From assembly GCF_011077185.1 (NCBI RefSeq), contig NC_048912.1:1497704-1561703 (forward strand): DNA of 64,000 nt, read 5' to 3'. Shown here in pieces: positions 44,091-57,200 of this stretch. The notes below the pieces were generated by a model. The model saw only the letters and a list, made by a program, of their open reading frames with translations, was not told the DNA's origin and ran no database searches. The stretch comes from Oxyura jamaicensis. Lineage: Eukaryota; Chordata; Aves; Anseriformes; Anatidae. The position numbers were made by a program, and so were the translations under genes. How positions within the stretch are numbered: position 1 is the first letter of the stretch; each line of letters begins with the position of its first letter.

Positions 44091-44864
44091 CACTTCATTT
44101 TTATTTTTTTCCCTAGGGATTATTATGTGATAATAATCAGATCAATGAGTTCCAGAAAATATAAGTGTCTAGCTGGAGATTTTCTGAGGTATACAAACTT
44201 TAAAAATAGGTTGATTCTTTGGAGTGCTAAGAAAAAAGAGCTGCTATTTATTTCAAAATATAAATACAGTGAAGCTATCTGTTTCTCAAATCATTGTAAT
44301 ACTTTGGTAAGAGAGAAATGCCATATGAAATAATTCACTTCTCGCAACAGTAATGAAATATTCCCCATGCCAGTAAGATAAGAAAGTGATGAGGAGCATG
44401 TGCTGGCGCTGTCTGAGTTTTAGAACATTTAACCTGCCCCAATAAGCCTACTGATTTTTAATAAATCTTGGAATTCTGGGGAAATTCCAAAGGTTTGGGA
44501 GGCTCTGGAGAAAAGGAATTTAATTCAGTACTATAAAGGGTCACTGTGTTGACCTAGCAATTATAAGCAAATTATGGGTCTGTTGATACTGACTGAATCT
44601 TGCAATATTATTGAAGGGTGGTAGTTTAATTCATAGGCAGGAAGAACAAGTAAGATCATTTAGTTGGATGAGCTGCACACCCAAAGTAAAACTTTTACCT
44701 AGGGACTCTGCATCTCTGAGAGTATCAGCTCAGTTTTTACAGACACCAAGGTGGCAAATGCGACTTTAGCAATGACTGGGAGAGAAATAGAGAACAAATG
44801 GAAAACAATATGCAGGCACTCTACGGATATACATGGCTCTTGAACACTGCAATGTAGTAGAGCT
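44091..44864. other. Intergenic stretch between two CR1 copies
   Basis: AT-rich unique-looking DNA; nothing recognised. Confidence 0.6.
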
Positions 44865-45060
44865 GGAAGAAGGCAATGAGAATGATTGGAGGTATGAAAC
44901 AGCTTGTGTATGAGAAGTAATTAGATAGACTGGAGCTCTTCAGCAAGAGGTGACTGGGGCAAGAAAGAAAAGTGATGAGGGCTAAGAATGTGATCAGGGA
45001 GTGTTTGCTCCCAAACAAGAACCATGATGAAACCAGTTTGGGACAGGGTTGAAACAGAGA
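44865..45060 (+). mobile_element. Decayed CR1 fragment
   Basis: Faint CR1 text: GAATGATTGGAGGTATGAAA, TGAGAAGTAATTAGATAGAC and TGGAGCTCTTCAGC parallel the GGCTGGAGCTGTTCAGCC region of CR1. No terminal hexamers. Confidence 0.6.
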
Positions 45061-45134
45061 TACTGATTCCTACAGCATGCCCAGCTGCACAACTCCTGAC
45101 TATATGCTGTTTTGTATGTTATGTATCTACATAT

Positions 45135-45136
<2 letters not shown>

Positions 45137-45166
<30 letters not shown>

Positions 45167-45167
45167 G
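45137..45167. repeat. (AAAT)n microsatellite
   Basis: Seven or more TAAA units. Confidence 0.92.
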
Positions 45168-45717
45168 ACTGAATTAAGTTCATGTAAGAAAATTCCATGA
45201 AAAGCTGGTAGACACAAGGACCTGTGACTTTCTGAGCCATTGGTAGCTGACAAGCTGTGCCAGGAAAACCTCACTGCACATTCCTCCTGTCCTTGTTATC
45301 TCCTTTAGTGATCTGCTGTCACCCGTTGGACACAGGCTAGATGCAACCATGGGCTCACTTCACAAAATCATTCTTATGTTCTGCATGAAGCCCCAGATTT
45401 CCAGTGGACTAGTACAGTACAGCCTCCTGGCTTAATCCATTGCATAGGACTTATAGCACCTTGGCCACTGTCCTGTTAGAGGAGCATGGCTGTCTGATGT
45501 GGTCTCTTTTTCCCACCAATTTGTTTTTAAAAGGAAGTCTATTTTTAAAGTTAATTGGAATTAAATGATATTACATAATAGCTGGGTATTACATATATGG
45601 AAAGAGAGATCCAGAAGTGATCTAAAGACCAGAAGTATTTAAAAACTCACCACAGTCAGCTCTAAGCTAATACTGTGAATATTAGCACTTCATTTTTTAA
45701 ATAAGCAGCCTATTGTC

Positions 45718-45900
45718 CAGTGTCCTCTCCTCTCCTCTCCTCTCCTCTCCTCTCCTCTCCTCTCCTATCCTCTCCTCTCCTCTCCTCTCCTCTCCGCTCC
45801 TCGCCTCTCCTCGCCTCCCCTCTCCTCTCCTTTTTTTTTTCTTTTTCTTTTTTTATTTTTTTCTCTCTCTCTTTTTTTTTTTTTCTTTTATTCTTTTATT
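45718..45900. repeat. (TCTCC)n pentanucleotide array followed by a T-rich tract
   Basis: About 22 TCTCC-type units (45720-45830) with a few substitutions (TATCC, CGCTCC, CTCGCC), then about 70 bp of T/C-only sequence. One strand is almost pure pyrimidine for about 185 bp. Open frames reading SSPLLSSPLL here are repeat artefacts. Confidence 0.95.
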
Positions 45901-48900
45901 CTTGATGGAAGACACAGATCAACTTGGTTATGCTTTTGCTGTGCACCTTCTTTACCAGATTCTTTCTCCTTATTTTGTTTGTTTGGTTTTGGTTAGCCTT
46001 TTTCCATTTCTCCAAATACTTTTTGCACCAGATCTCTCATTTAACATTTGGTTAACAGTAACAGTCTCATCAATGACACAGAGACAACACTAACTGTACT
46101 TCATTATCATCCAGGGTTTGGCTTTCCCTCTCTGCTTTGGTACCACATTGGGAGCTCATACTCAGCCTTCTATTATGACTTACACTGCTCTCCATAATCA
46201 CTGCTTTCAGATGAAAATCTTTCCATTTTACAAGTTGAATCACAAGATGATAGACATACCCGTAATGAATCACAAGTCTGATTGTCAGGTGATCCTGTCA
46301 GCTCTAGGAGATGTGCACTTTCTGAGAGCTGAAGGAGGCTCACACCTCTCGCTGCTAGTCCATTGGGTGCTTCTGTCACCTGCTCGCAGCCGCTTACACC
46401 TGGAGGCCCACCGCTGCCCCGCTCTCCCTGGACAATGCCAGCTGTCTCAAGGAGACTTCAGCTCTGGACATCAGGCTCTTTTTTGCACTGTGGCCTCCAG
46501 TGTAGACAACACCAACATTGCTCAGCTCCCCAGCCCAGCAGGAGTGGTGAGAGGCATAACAAGGACTCCCACTTGTCTCTATTGAGATACAGGTAATAAT
46601 ACATTGACACCGTGGGAGTCATCCCATTGCGTGGTCCCTCTGGGACTCTCTGGAGCAGCAGGGCCACTTGCTACCACAGGGGAAGACCACCTTGTCCCCT
46701 ATTCACAGACTGTGGCCAACTCCTGCAGCTTTTGTTGGGAGCCATGTGAAGGGAGGGAAGAGGAAGGAGGGAATTACTGCTGGAAGGTGGTGGGTTGAGG
46801 GACGGTGGGGACATTTCTTGGTGAAAATTGTTCAGCCTTTGCTAGTAGGGACTGACAGCACACCTCTGATAGATTACCCTGGATAGCCAAGCCTTACCAC
46901 ATATTATATGGTTTTAATCACAGGCATAAATGTACTCGGTATAAAACAGAAGGTCAGGAAGGTTTAAGACATGGTATATGAGAAAACATTTTCCAGATTT
47001 CAGCTTCCTCCAAGGTAATATGCAAGTGTAATTAAAACAGAACCTGGAAATATAGAGTACAGTACCCTATTGAAAGTGTGTTGTATGAGCTGAACTCCCT
47101 TCATTGATAGTTTTCCAAAACACACAGCTGCAATAATCTTTATCCAGGAGAAGGGAATAAATTAAGTCTGAACACCTCTGCATATAGTACAGTACAGTGT
47201 ATGGCACTGCACCCCATATAACCTCTTAGCAGTAATGGAAAGCTGAAGGAGGCGCATGTGGAAAACCTCTCTGACCAGCAAACATTTTCTTCTTCAGAAA
47301 GCATACAGATGGGAAGAAAAGTTCATGAAGCAGAGGCGGCTTAAGTACTGGGATGTTTTGTTTCTGAAGCTGTCTGCTCAAGACGTTGAGACTCCACAAT
47401 GGCAGGGTGCCAAAGCACACTTCAAGCTTGACAGGTGGGGAGGGAAACATCCTGGGCTTGCCCCAGCAAACAGTGACTACTGATGGTAAGTTAAAGTGAA
47501 CAAATAGGAGTTTATCATATTTAACAGTAGCAGCAGCCACTAGGATATATAAGCTTGGAAAAAGTAATCAGGTCAGACTTCTACTTCCCCTGAACATTTC
47601 AGTCATGGGGTTCAGATGTTGCTTGCTAGGCTTCAACAAACCCAGTGAGTGCCCCAGTGACGAGCCTGTTCTGCTCCAGGTCTGCTTTTACTACTGCAGC
47701 ACTTGCACAGGAGAGGGGTAGCTCCCTCTTGGAGACCAGAGCAAGGACCACTTTGCACCTGTGGCCAAGGAATTCCAGATCAGGCAATTGATCTCCATAT
47801 TTGCCAAACCTTGCAAGATCCACAATACATTGTTGGGATTATACTTTTAATGAAAATTTCTTTTTTTTTTTTTTTTATTTTATTATTATTTTTTTTAATA
47901 GCTTGAGAAGCAGCAGTAGCAAATGCATTCATACAGACCCCCCAAACTGATTCAGTCTCACAGAGAGGATTAGGCATCTTTACTTTATTAATTATACAAT
48001 TAGCTTCCATTTAAATTCCTATATCAGCTTGTAATGTCATCCCAAAGCTGAACTTGGTCTCAAAACGTCCAGATATACAATGCATACAATGGAGAAAGAT
48101 TGTGTGAAAGCAAAGTATGACAAATCCATTATAAATTACCAGTTCAACCCTACAAATGCTGTTTTCCTTCAGCACAGAGCCTGAGCTAGAAACCCAGTGG
48201 AACTTGGTTTTCCCCATGCTGAGTCAGGTGGCCCCTCACTTCATTTCTGGGACTGGGAGTTCTGGAAGAGCAGTGCAAAGACATCCAAGTGAGCTCTGGA
48301 AGAAGTCAGTCCACATATACCAGGGCTCCAAAGGCCTGTTATCATTGATTTGTACTCCAAGTCCTAAAAGGGTACGTTAGACAGGATGCAGTGCCAGACC
48401 TGCACTGGCTCCGTTGGTACATACAAGGCCCTTTCAGAACCTGGAGCACTGGGAAAGTATGCTGCAAAGACAGTCAAATAGCTGAGGGGCCAGCTGGCAG
48501 CCTTGCAGCATTGGCACTGAACCAGAGTTAATAAGACCTGCTGGACCTGAACAGAGTTTCTGAAATTGGGTTTCTCTTTATCATGATCTCCAGGGTGTCC
48601 TGGAATACCCATGGAGAATATTTTCTCTCTTGTTATCTGGAGTATCCCAGCCGCACTTGTCCCAGATAACACAGAGAGATTCTGTTTCCCTATATATTCA
48701 TGAGATTTCCTTTGACTTTTCTCCTGTGGAAGCAGGAGCAGGCTGTTAAGAAGGAAAATCAATATAATTTTAAACACTGCACTTAAACAGGAACTCCAGA
48801 CTGAGCAGAGAAAAGACTGAAGTTGAGAATCTGTACTTTTGCCCTAGTGCAGAGCATGTTTCTGTTTTGGAAACAGGGATCTCTCCTCAGGAATGCTGGG

Positions 48901-49970
48901 CTAACAATTCTTATTTTAATTTTGATCAAGAGGAGAAAATAGAAGTTATTGTCTTGGAATTCCATATATTTCAAAAAGGTTGATTTACCTGTGTAGTTAT
49001 TTTTCAAAAGATGAAAATATACAATTACATAAAAATGATCAGTGAAAAGGAAAAAACAAAACAAAACATGTTCTATGCTAACATTTGAAATAAAATCTGA
49101 TGCTAACAGGAAATTAGGAGGACAGAGACATCAAAATATTTTTAAATGCATTTGTTTAAAAGCTATATATCATTCCTCATTCATTAAGTCAAAGAACAAA
49201 CAAAACTAGTACTGACCACTGAACCTGCTTGGGAGAGGTTAAATACTTATCTAAACTCAAGATCTCAGCAGCCCAAAGAGATCTGTACAATGTATGGAGA
49301 GCCTGTGGGGTCTTTTGAAAATGAACAAAAATACACAGAAAAAAAAAATAGATAAAGGTTGTTTCCTGTTGTGTTACATACAGAAAGGCTGGCTGACTGC
49401 AGAGCGTTCTGCCTAGAGCATCATCACTGCTGGAGAGGAGGAAACACAGCAAGTGAAAAATAGCAAAGGAGGTCATTGAGGTGGCTGTCTCTGAAGTCCA
49501 AAAAGTGGAAATTTCAGGAAAGATTGAGTCTGGAGATTCCAGCTTAGCAGATCAGGCAGTGCTCCCTGTACTAAATTCCCAAGTGCAGCCCCTTTGCCTT
49601 TTCAGCAATGTATTGCTCACTCTGAAAGACATAAGCATTCTGCAAGGCAGAGTATAACGCAGAGGCCACACTGGACCTGGATCACTGGGTCACCATAAAA
49701 TGTCTTGCGTTTTTCACAGTATGGCCTTCACATACCTGCTTGTACTTCTTATTTCTGAAGGCACTATAACAAGCTATTTAAAACCAAACCGAAACAAACC
49801 CTGTGTCATTCTCTGAGGAAATATGTGCATATCCACTAGCACAGTGAAGAAAACCCAAGTAGTTTGTAAAGGTTGTATAAGAAATAAACTTGCAGAACTG
49901 CATTAAGAAGCCTTCTTAATGACTCTACAGAGCTTTTCACAGCAAATACCTTGAGGTCAATTTCTTAACG
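45901..49970. other. Intergenic DNA, unassigned
   Basis: No gene recognised. The longest frame (46118..46585, 155 codons) has no domain, no splice context and mixed composition, so I do not call it. T-rich tract with TTATTA at 47861-47898. No diagnostic transposon text found. Confidence 0.55.
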
Positions 49971-49971
49971 T

Positions 49972-50425
49972 TGGAGCCCATGCAGGAGCAGGGTAGCTGG
50001 TGGGAGCTGCTGCCCCTGGGGGACCCATGCCGGAGCAGTTTGCTCCTGAATGATGAACCCTGTGGTACAGAGCCATACTTGGAGCAGTTCTTGAAGACCT
50101 GCTGCCTGTGGGAAACCCATGAAGGTTCAGTTTGGGAAGGACAGCATCCCGTGGAAGGGACCCCACGTTGGAGCAGGGACAGAGAATGACCGTGAAGGAG
50201 TACTGGAGACGAAGCGTTCTAGGCTGACCGCAGCCCCATTCCCCATTCTCTTGCACTACCTGGGGGGAGAAGATAGAATAGGGTAGAAGGGTGGGGGTGG
50301 GGGGGAAGGGAAGGTGTTTTTATTTTGTGTTGAGTTCTCACTGCTCTGTTCTGTTAGCAGCTAGCAATCAATGCACACTATTCTCCCTTATGCTGAGTCT
50401 GTTTTGCCCATTTGAGTTCAGCTGC
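49972..50425 (+). mobile_element. Degraded ERV LTR-like fragment
   Basis: Features I recall from a common avian ERV LTR: repeated GGAGCAGTT.CT..A motifs with CTGTGGGAA.CCCATG and GGAAGGGACCCCACGTTGGA, then CCGCAGCCCCATTCCCCATT, a G-rich GGGTGGGGGTGGGGGG, GGTGTTTTTATTTTGTGTT and GCTGAGTCTGTTTTGCCC. The expected 3' end after TTTTGCCC is missing. The small frame 49971..50189 belongs to this repeat. Subfamily not determined. Confidence 0.6.
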
Positions 50426-53400
50426 TCATCAGTGTGAAAACACCATATTATGCTAGAGGCCTCTGCTCCTCTTCCAGTCTTTCTTGTGGCATTTTATATG
50501 ACTATTTAGCAGTTCACTGAGTCAGAAAGTCAGTTTCTGTTCTGATAAATTTTAATAACAGGTGTCCAAGTCTCCCAGTTGATAATAGTCAACCATTCTC
50601 CCCTTGCAACTCTTCTTTTCTCACAAACTGTGCAAATAGACTGCTTGCAATTAAATGGAGCTGTGGTCCTGACCAACAGTGAAGTCAGTAGAAGGCGACC
50701 TGAGACTGGGTCAAAAGAGCAGCAAGATAAAAATTCCTACAGTGGCTTTCATGGGCCAAATCAAATCAAAATTGTTAAAAAGAAATGCTAGGCACAACTT
50801 GGATCTCTGAGTTCTTTCAAAGGGCTTAGCTTTTTAAATCCACTCAACTTTGGTGTAGTATCTCAACACCAAAGAACTTTCTATGTGCTTGTAATTCACA
50901 CTCTTTGCTGCCAGCTCTCTCCTGATTCTGTGCTGCAAAAGTCACAGTTCCTGGTTGTCTCCCCTCTAAGTAACCAATGGATCAGATGCTTATCTCATCT
51001 TCACGTACCCAGATAACAAGTAGGTGTGGAAATTTTCCTCCCTGAGCTTTTTCAACTCTGAATAAGCTTTACTGTTGCCCTTTGTGTTTTGATGCTTCCT
51101 GGACTGAGACTTTAACAAACAGGCTAGAATTATATCCCCTTTCCTTTTCATTGCAACAGTCACCTTGTACAAATGAAGCCCTGCTAACCACCAAAACAGC
51201 CTTGACCTAGATGTCATGTGCTCTAGAAAAGCTTATGCTTCTGCAGAACCAAAGTTAAACTCAAACCAAAACCAAAACAACCAACAATACAGCGGCTGTT
51301 AGTTGTTAGTTTCTCTCTGTATCTGGGCTAGCACAATCCCAAAAGGGCCTGGGATGGCTTCCTGGGCCTGCCTGGAACCTGCTGTAAAATGCCAGTGCAG
51401 GATCTCATCAAGAGCAGTTCCAGCATCCTGGCCTCTCAAAATGGCCTCCTGGGGAAACAGGGTTTCCCAGTGCTGGGGGAACAGGCTTCAGGGTGACCGC
51501 TACAGCTTCTCCCCTTTCTCCCTCTGTTACCTACAGGAACAGAATCACTACCGGCGCCTTCTCAGACAGACTACTGACAGCAGCAGCAGTGGGGATGGAG
51601 GTTTCACATGGTTTGACAACACAGCTAAACTGACAGCCTGTCTGCTCTCCTCACCCTGTCCCCAGCTATGCATTCCTGGCATTCCTCTGATCCTGTGGAG
51701 GGGTGGTTTAGGTAACTAACTTCACAGAAAATTAATCCTACTAAAAACAACAAAAAAATACATTTTTCTGGTGGTCTAACTCCTCATTGGCTCAGCATTC
51801 ATTAGATGAATGCTAGCGCTAGCTCAGCCAGGAGCAGAACCTTTCCTTTCAGCTACAAGTAAAGTTATCTGCTTAGTTACATTAAACTGTATTCTTATTT
51901 CATCCACCAGCCCCATCAAACCAGACATGCAGGAGCAACCAGAGGCCTCTACCAGCTCTGTCTTGACACATGTGGATTATCACTACACCTATCTGAATGG
52001 ACACAGCATGTAGGACTGCATAGCATGGCTCAGTCAGTGTAGTAAAGAAACAACCATTCCTGTGGTCACCAGGCTTTTATCATCCCCAGCGTTCCAAAGA
52101 GCAGCGGAGAATGGTCTCTCCATCCTCCTTTTGCTTGTTTTCTGCATGCTACTTCTCTGCCTTTAGTACTGAACAGTCCCACACCTCTCCTTGGTCAAGC
52201 TTTGAAAATGACAAATACCAGCAATTCGGAGGATGCCTCTGCCTGCCCCCGCACTAAGTCTTCTTTCCTGTTCAGTCACCTGGTTGCCAGCACATGTAAG
52301 GGGTATTGTCAGCAGCACTGGATGAAAGAACACCAGGAGTTAGATAGGAACTTCACTGCTCTGCCACTGGGATTTCTTGTTGCTGTTTGAAAATGCTCGC
52401 CCAGGAGCAGCTCCTAACTGAAGAGTCCTTATGACTGAGGTAAGACTCCTGTGGTCGTGGAGCTGCCCACCAAGCAGAGCTGAATGGTAGGAGCTTGAGG
52501 ACAAGGATTCTGTACATAAAGAGGAGTAAATTGCCAGTGCTTTGACCGAGTAAATCCCTGTAGAACTGAATTTAAAACTCAGATCCAGCAATTGTTCTGT
52601 CTTCACAGTCCCTTCAGATGCAGTCTGGTGTGCTGTTCTGTGCTTGAGATAGCTGTGTTCTGCTATAGTGCCATGAAAAGGGATTAGTGCTACATGGAGA
52701 ATGAAGTAACAGAGAAAGGCAGAGGAATCTTAGGTTAAGACAGTAATTTTCTGCTACTGAAATGTGTCAAAATCCTCCTATGCATTATTAGGTAAGACTG
52801 AACCAAACCTAGGTTGCTATCAAAAACTGTCATACTCAGTGTATTTCTCAGACACAGTTCCTATTTGGAAAACGTTCACTGCTGTGGACAGGCCGATACT
52901 CCTCTGCCACTGATGGCATGTCTTTTATCTGTATAATTACACGGTGTAGGGATCCTGGAGCTTCATCACTTTCAGTGACTCTAGCTCACTAATGGCAAAG
53001 AGGAGGCTTCAGAAATGGATATGCATTCTCCTCTTCCACCTTCTCACACACACACACAAAAGCTGCTGTTATGAATGGCATTCAACATTGCTTTGAGTCT
53101 AGCACACAGTTAAGCAAATGGAAGCAGAGCTAGCTCTGACCTTCCTCCCAGAACTGGCAACAGGCAAAAGAACCAAATGAAATGGTGCACATCCCTGTGA
53201 TCCACAGTGCCGTGCATTGTTCAACATCTGGCACTGCATCAGAACAACTTGTTCACTAAACAGTCAGATAGTTAAGTTAGATGTATTTCAGCATATAGCT
53301 GCAGCGAGTCAGAACACCTCAGAAAAACCGGCTGTATGTGCAGGGAGCTGGGATGCCTGGGGAAAGGAAGCCCAGGCAGGTGCCTCCATGGAACCTGGGA

Positions 53401-53600
53401 GAGCTGACATTTAAGAATATAGGAAAGAATTCTAAGGACTACTGTGGAGTTTCAGAGCCATTAAAGCAGCTGCTACTGCCCTCCTGAGAAGCTGACATCC
53501 CAATAAATATGCCGGGAAAGAGGGGAGCAGAATGTTATAGCTCCCCGAGCCCTTTAAGCCAGCACTGCTGCTGAGAAGTGCAGCCTCCCTCTTCCCCAGC
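50426..53600. other. Intergenic DNA upstream of UQCC1
   Basis: No gene recognised. A short CA run lies at 53045-53057. Frame 51303..51719 has no recognisable features. Confidence 0.55.
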
Positions 53601-53689
53601 TGCTCTTGCTCACATCTGCACCAGCCTCCCTTGTACCAGCACTAACATTTGTGAGGTGATGTGGATGTGATCCAGAACGGGACTACCCC

Positions 53690-54260
53690 GGCGAAACAAG
53701 GCGGCTCGTTCTGTCCCACCGGGCCGGTGCCAGCAGGAGCAGCAGGGGAAGCGCGCTGAGGGCAGGCGGGATCGCTGCTGGCACCACGAGGGGGGACGGC
53801 CTCGAGGTGCTCCGCCACGTCCTGCGGGAAGAAACCCGGCAGCTTCCCCACCCCCCATCCTCCTCCTTCTCCTCCTCCCCGGCCGGAGGCAGCCGCGGGG
53901 CGGAAGGGACGGGGCTTCCCCCGCCGGAAGCGGCGCGAGGGGCCATGGCGGCGCTGCTGCGGGCCGTGGTGAGTGGCAATGGCGGCGGCCGGGGCCGCCC
54001 CCCCCCACCGCCGCCCTCCGCCCCGCCCCGCCCCTCCCTGCGGCATGGCGGCGCTCTGAGGGGGCTCAGCGGCCCCTGCGGCCCCGCCGCCCCGCGCGGC
54101 TCTGCCGCGGTCAGACCTCACCGGAGCGGGGCTGGTGCCTGCCCGCCTGCCCGCCGGCGGCCGCGGGGTTGGTGCGCCCGGCGGCTCGCTGCTGCTCGCC
54201 TCGCAGCGCTCACCCGGGGCGAGGAGCGGGCCGGCTCGGGATGGGCAGGCTTCCTCTGGG
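53690..54260. promoter_or_regulatory. UQCC1: CpG island promoter of UQCC1
   Basis: GC- and CpG-rich block around the UQCC1 start (GGGCCGGTGCC, GCCGGAGGCAGCCGCGG, GGCGGCGGCCGGGG). No TATA box seen. Long GC frames on both strands are compositional. No divergent gene is visible on the minus strand. Confidence 0.85.
53945..53968 (+). CDS. UQCC1: UQCC1 coding exon 1 (residues 1-8)
   Basis: MAALLRAV in the CpG island; donor GCCGTG|GTGAGT, phase 0. Confidence 0.88.
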
Positions 54261-57200
54261 TTTGTGCTTCCGTAGGAGCTGTGCAGGGCTTTCGCGTTCT
54301 GGCCTTGGGTTTTATATTTGGGGATTTTTTTTATTTTTTTTTTTTAATTTTCCTCTGGTAGTTTTCCTGTTGCTTTGGACACAGTGTCTGTGCCCAGGGG
54401 GTGAGGGTTCCCATTTTTGGAAATTCCTGCCTCACTTTGGAGGTGTTATAAAGGTTCCAATTTCTGTGTCAGGTGGAGGAGATTACTAATCGCTCAGCTC
54501 CTTTGTTTCTCATCCATGTGTGTAGTTTTGGTCTATTGGCTTTTGAAGTCTCTAGCAGGTTACCAGATTTCAGCTTTGAGTCTAGTTGGTGCCAGGATCT
54601 GATTCCCTGCCCCAGTGCAGATACGGGCATGGCCAACGCTGCTAGCTGGAGACCAATGCTTGAGGAAAATGGAAAGCCCATAATCAGAGAGCTCGTGAAA
54701 TTAATCCACCAAATTTTTAGAACTGATGTCTCAGGGTGTGGTTTTGCAGGCATGATGAGCCCTGCCTGCCCTTTCATCTGTCCAGCTGAAAGCAGATGAG
54801 AGCAAACTTCCGTGAGAGCAACTGGAATGCGGCAAGCATGAGTTCCTGCCTTCCTTCTGCCATTGCTGTGCTCTGTCCTTGCTCACATCTCTGCACTGTT
54901 GCCTACCTCTGTGTGCCCCAGTGTTTTTCTTGACCCCTGTGCTTTGAATGCCAAAGCAGCAGAATTGGTGGAAGATAAAACTAGTTTCCTGCTGTAAGGA
55001 GTTGAAGAGGGAATCACTAGCAGACGTGGAGGGGGAAGCCAGGCCGAAGGGGAGCTGAGCGCTAGAGGAGCAGTGAGTCGCTGGGGGTTCAGCTGTCTGC
55101 GGAGCTGTGCCCCAGGGTGCTCCTGGCAATGCCAGGCTGCGTGCACAGAGGGGGCAGGACGCATCTCCCAGGCTTCCCTAACCCTGGCTCTTCTCCCGGC
55201 TGCTTCTGGCGTTCATGTGGCAAAGTAAGTTGGTTCAGTTCTTCAGCCTAGCCAGAAGAATTTCTCTTTGGATGAGAGAAGATTTAGTTAGCTGCATTTC
55301 TTTGTGATCTGAAGAGCCTCATTTTGTGATTATGGGAGAAGCACTGGAGCATTAGCAAGGATGGGAGGATGCAGCTGGGAGGCTGGGGAGTTCTAACAGC
55401 AAGCAACGTGGTTCCGCTCAAGCTTTGCTGATCCATGGTGTTTCCCAGTATCTGCTTTTGTGTTAGGATTTAATAGTTTACTAATCAAATGAAAATAAGT
55501 CTTCATACTTTCAACATCTCTTCCTTGTATTGAAAATGGGAAAGGAGTTTTGTTTTCCTCTGATCTTCATGCCTCCTTGAGTGCTCATGGCATATGTTAC
55601 AGTCCTGATCATTGTCTCAACATTTTAGTTAATAGTGCTGCTATGATACAACTGTCTTTTACCTAAGAAGAGATCCTGATGAATGTTTGTGTGCTACCTA
55701 AGGTTTTCCTAAAGGTTGCCAGGAGGATTTAGATGACTGTGGGTATTTTTTTTCATCTGAATCTTGACAAGACAGCTAGCTGCAGGAGGTGCTTATGCTG
55801 CCTGCAGACGATTGCTGAGAAACTGGTTGGTTTATGCTTGGTACGTTTTTTTTTTTTTTTTTTTCAGCCTTTTTGCGAATAAAGAGTACTACTTGCAGTT
55901 TAAATGGAAGGTGATGTTCTTCACTGATATTAGCTTAGAAACGATTGCTTAGCTCGTTTCTTCCTTTCTGTTGCTCTGCCACTTCCAGCTTTTGCTTTTT
56001 TTCACACCTCTTCTTATCACATCTCTCCTTTTAACTGTGTGTATGCTCGTCTTGTGACATCATATGTCTCTGTTCAGTTCTGTTACAGTAGTGCTTTTCA
56101 ACAGTTACAAACCCCAAAAGAGGTTTATAACTGGTTTAACGTTATTTAAAGGTTATAAGAGGTTTAAGCTTATTTAAGCTTAAAGATCTATTGCAATCAA
56201 TGTATGTTTTCTTATTACCAAGAATAAGCCTCAAAAAATCTATTAGACACATTGGAGTCTTTTAGTCATTCTTTATCAATTTTTAAAAAAAGGTGAATTT
56301 TCTTTCTGGCTTTTAGTGTTAGTTAAACTGTTTGTGTCAGAGTACTGGATTGCCTCAAGAATTGTTTTCTGTTACTCAGCTGAAATGTCTTTTTGAGTAG
56401 AAACGTATCAGCTTCATATCTGTCCTAGCTGGGTACTTAGGCCACAGAGGAAAAGGAGAAACTAAGTGATCTTCCATAGCTACAATAGAAGAGGAAAGGT
56501 ATAGTACTAAGTGGTAAAGTTAGTGAGTACTAATCACATTTGCAATGGAAACAGTTTTTCCCTCACAGTTTGTAGAAACCCAAATCAATTCCCTCAATGG
56601 CTCAAGAGTGCGATGCTGGGGCAGCCTGAGGAAGCAGTACGCTGCACCTGGCAAACAGCAACACTGCGGGGAGGGGGGAACAGGGACTGCTTCTCTCTGT
56701 TTCTCCTAGCTTTTGGGCAATCTGCTGCTCTCGTGGTTTAGGCAATCTGCTGCTCTCGTGGCCGTGTCCCCCCCACCTTGGTATTCGTGTATCTTGTTAA
56801 GATTTCCCTGGTGTGTCTTTCCTCAAAGCCAAATAGTCCCAACTCTCTCCACTTTTCCTCACATATTGGATGCTTCAATCCCTTACTCAACTTTTTGGCC
56901 TGTTTAAAAAAAAAAAAAAAAAGCTATCTTTAATAGAGAAAAGTCTGTTCTCTCTAACAATATGTATCTTGTTTCCTGTATTAATGTAGAACATTAAAAA
57001 TAATCATATTTGCTGAAATTTATTGGGACAACATACACTTTTGAAATAGTAGAATTATTAGCAATGCTTCAGTAAGACAAAGATGCGTAAAAGCTAAGTA
57101 CTGTTTGAGGGCTGTTTAAAGATCTCAGTCCGTCAATACGTAAGTATCTGAATTTGTTCTACTAGATACAAGAACTGTGGTCTAGTGTTATGACGTAGAC

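Noticed and set aside
45713..46093. Frame encoding SSPLLSSPLL repeats
   Set aside because: Direct translation of the TCTCC microsatellite.
46118..46585. 155-codon plus-strand frame
   Set aside because: No recognisable domain, no splice structure and mixed composition; most likely chance in non-coding DNA.
53610..54361. Long open frames on both strands around 53.6-54.4 kb
   Set aside because: CpG island artefact; only codons 1-8 from 53945 match UQCC1. The minus-strand Arg/Gly-rich frames show no family features.
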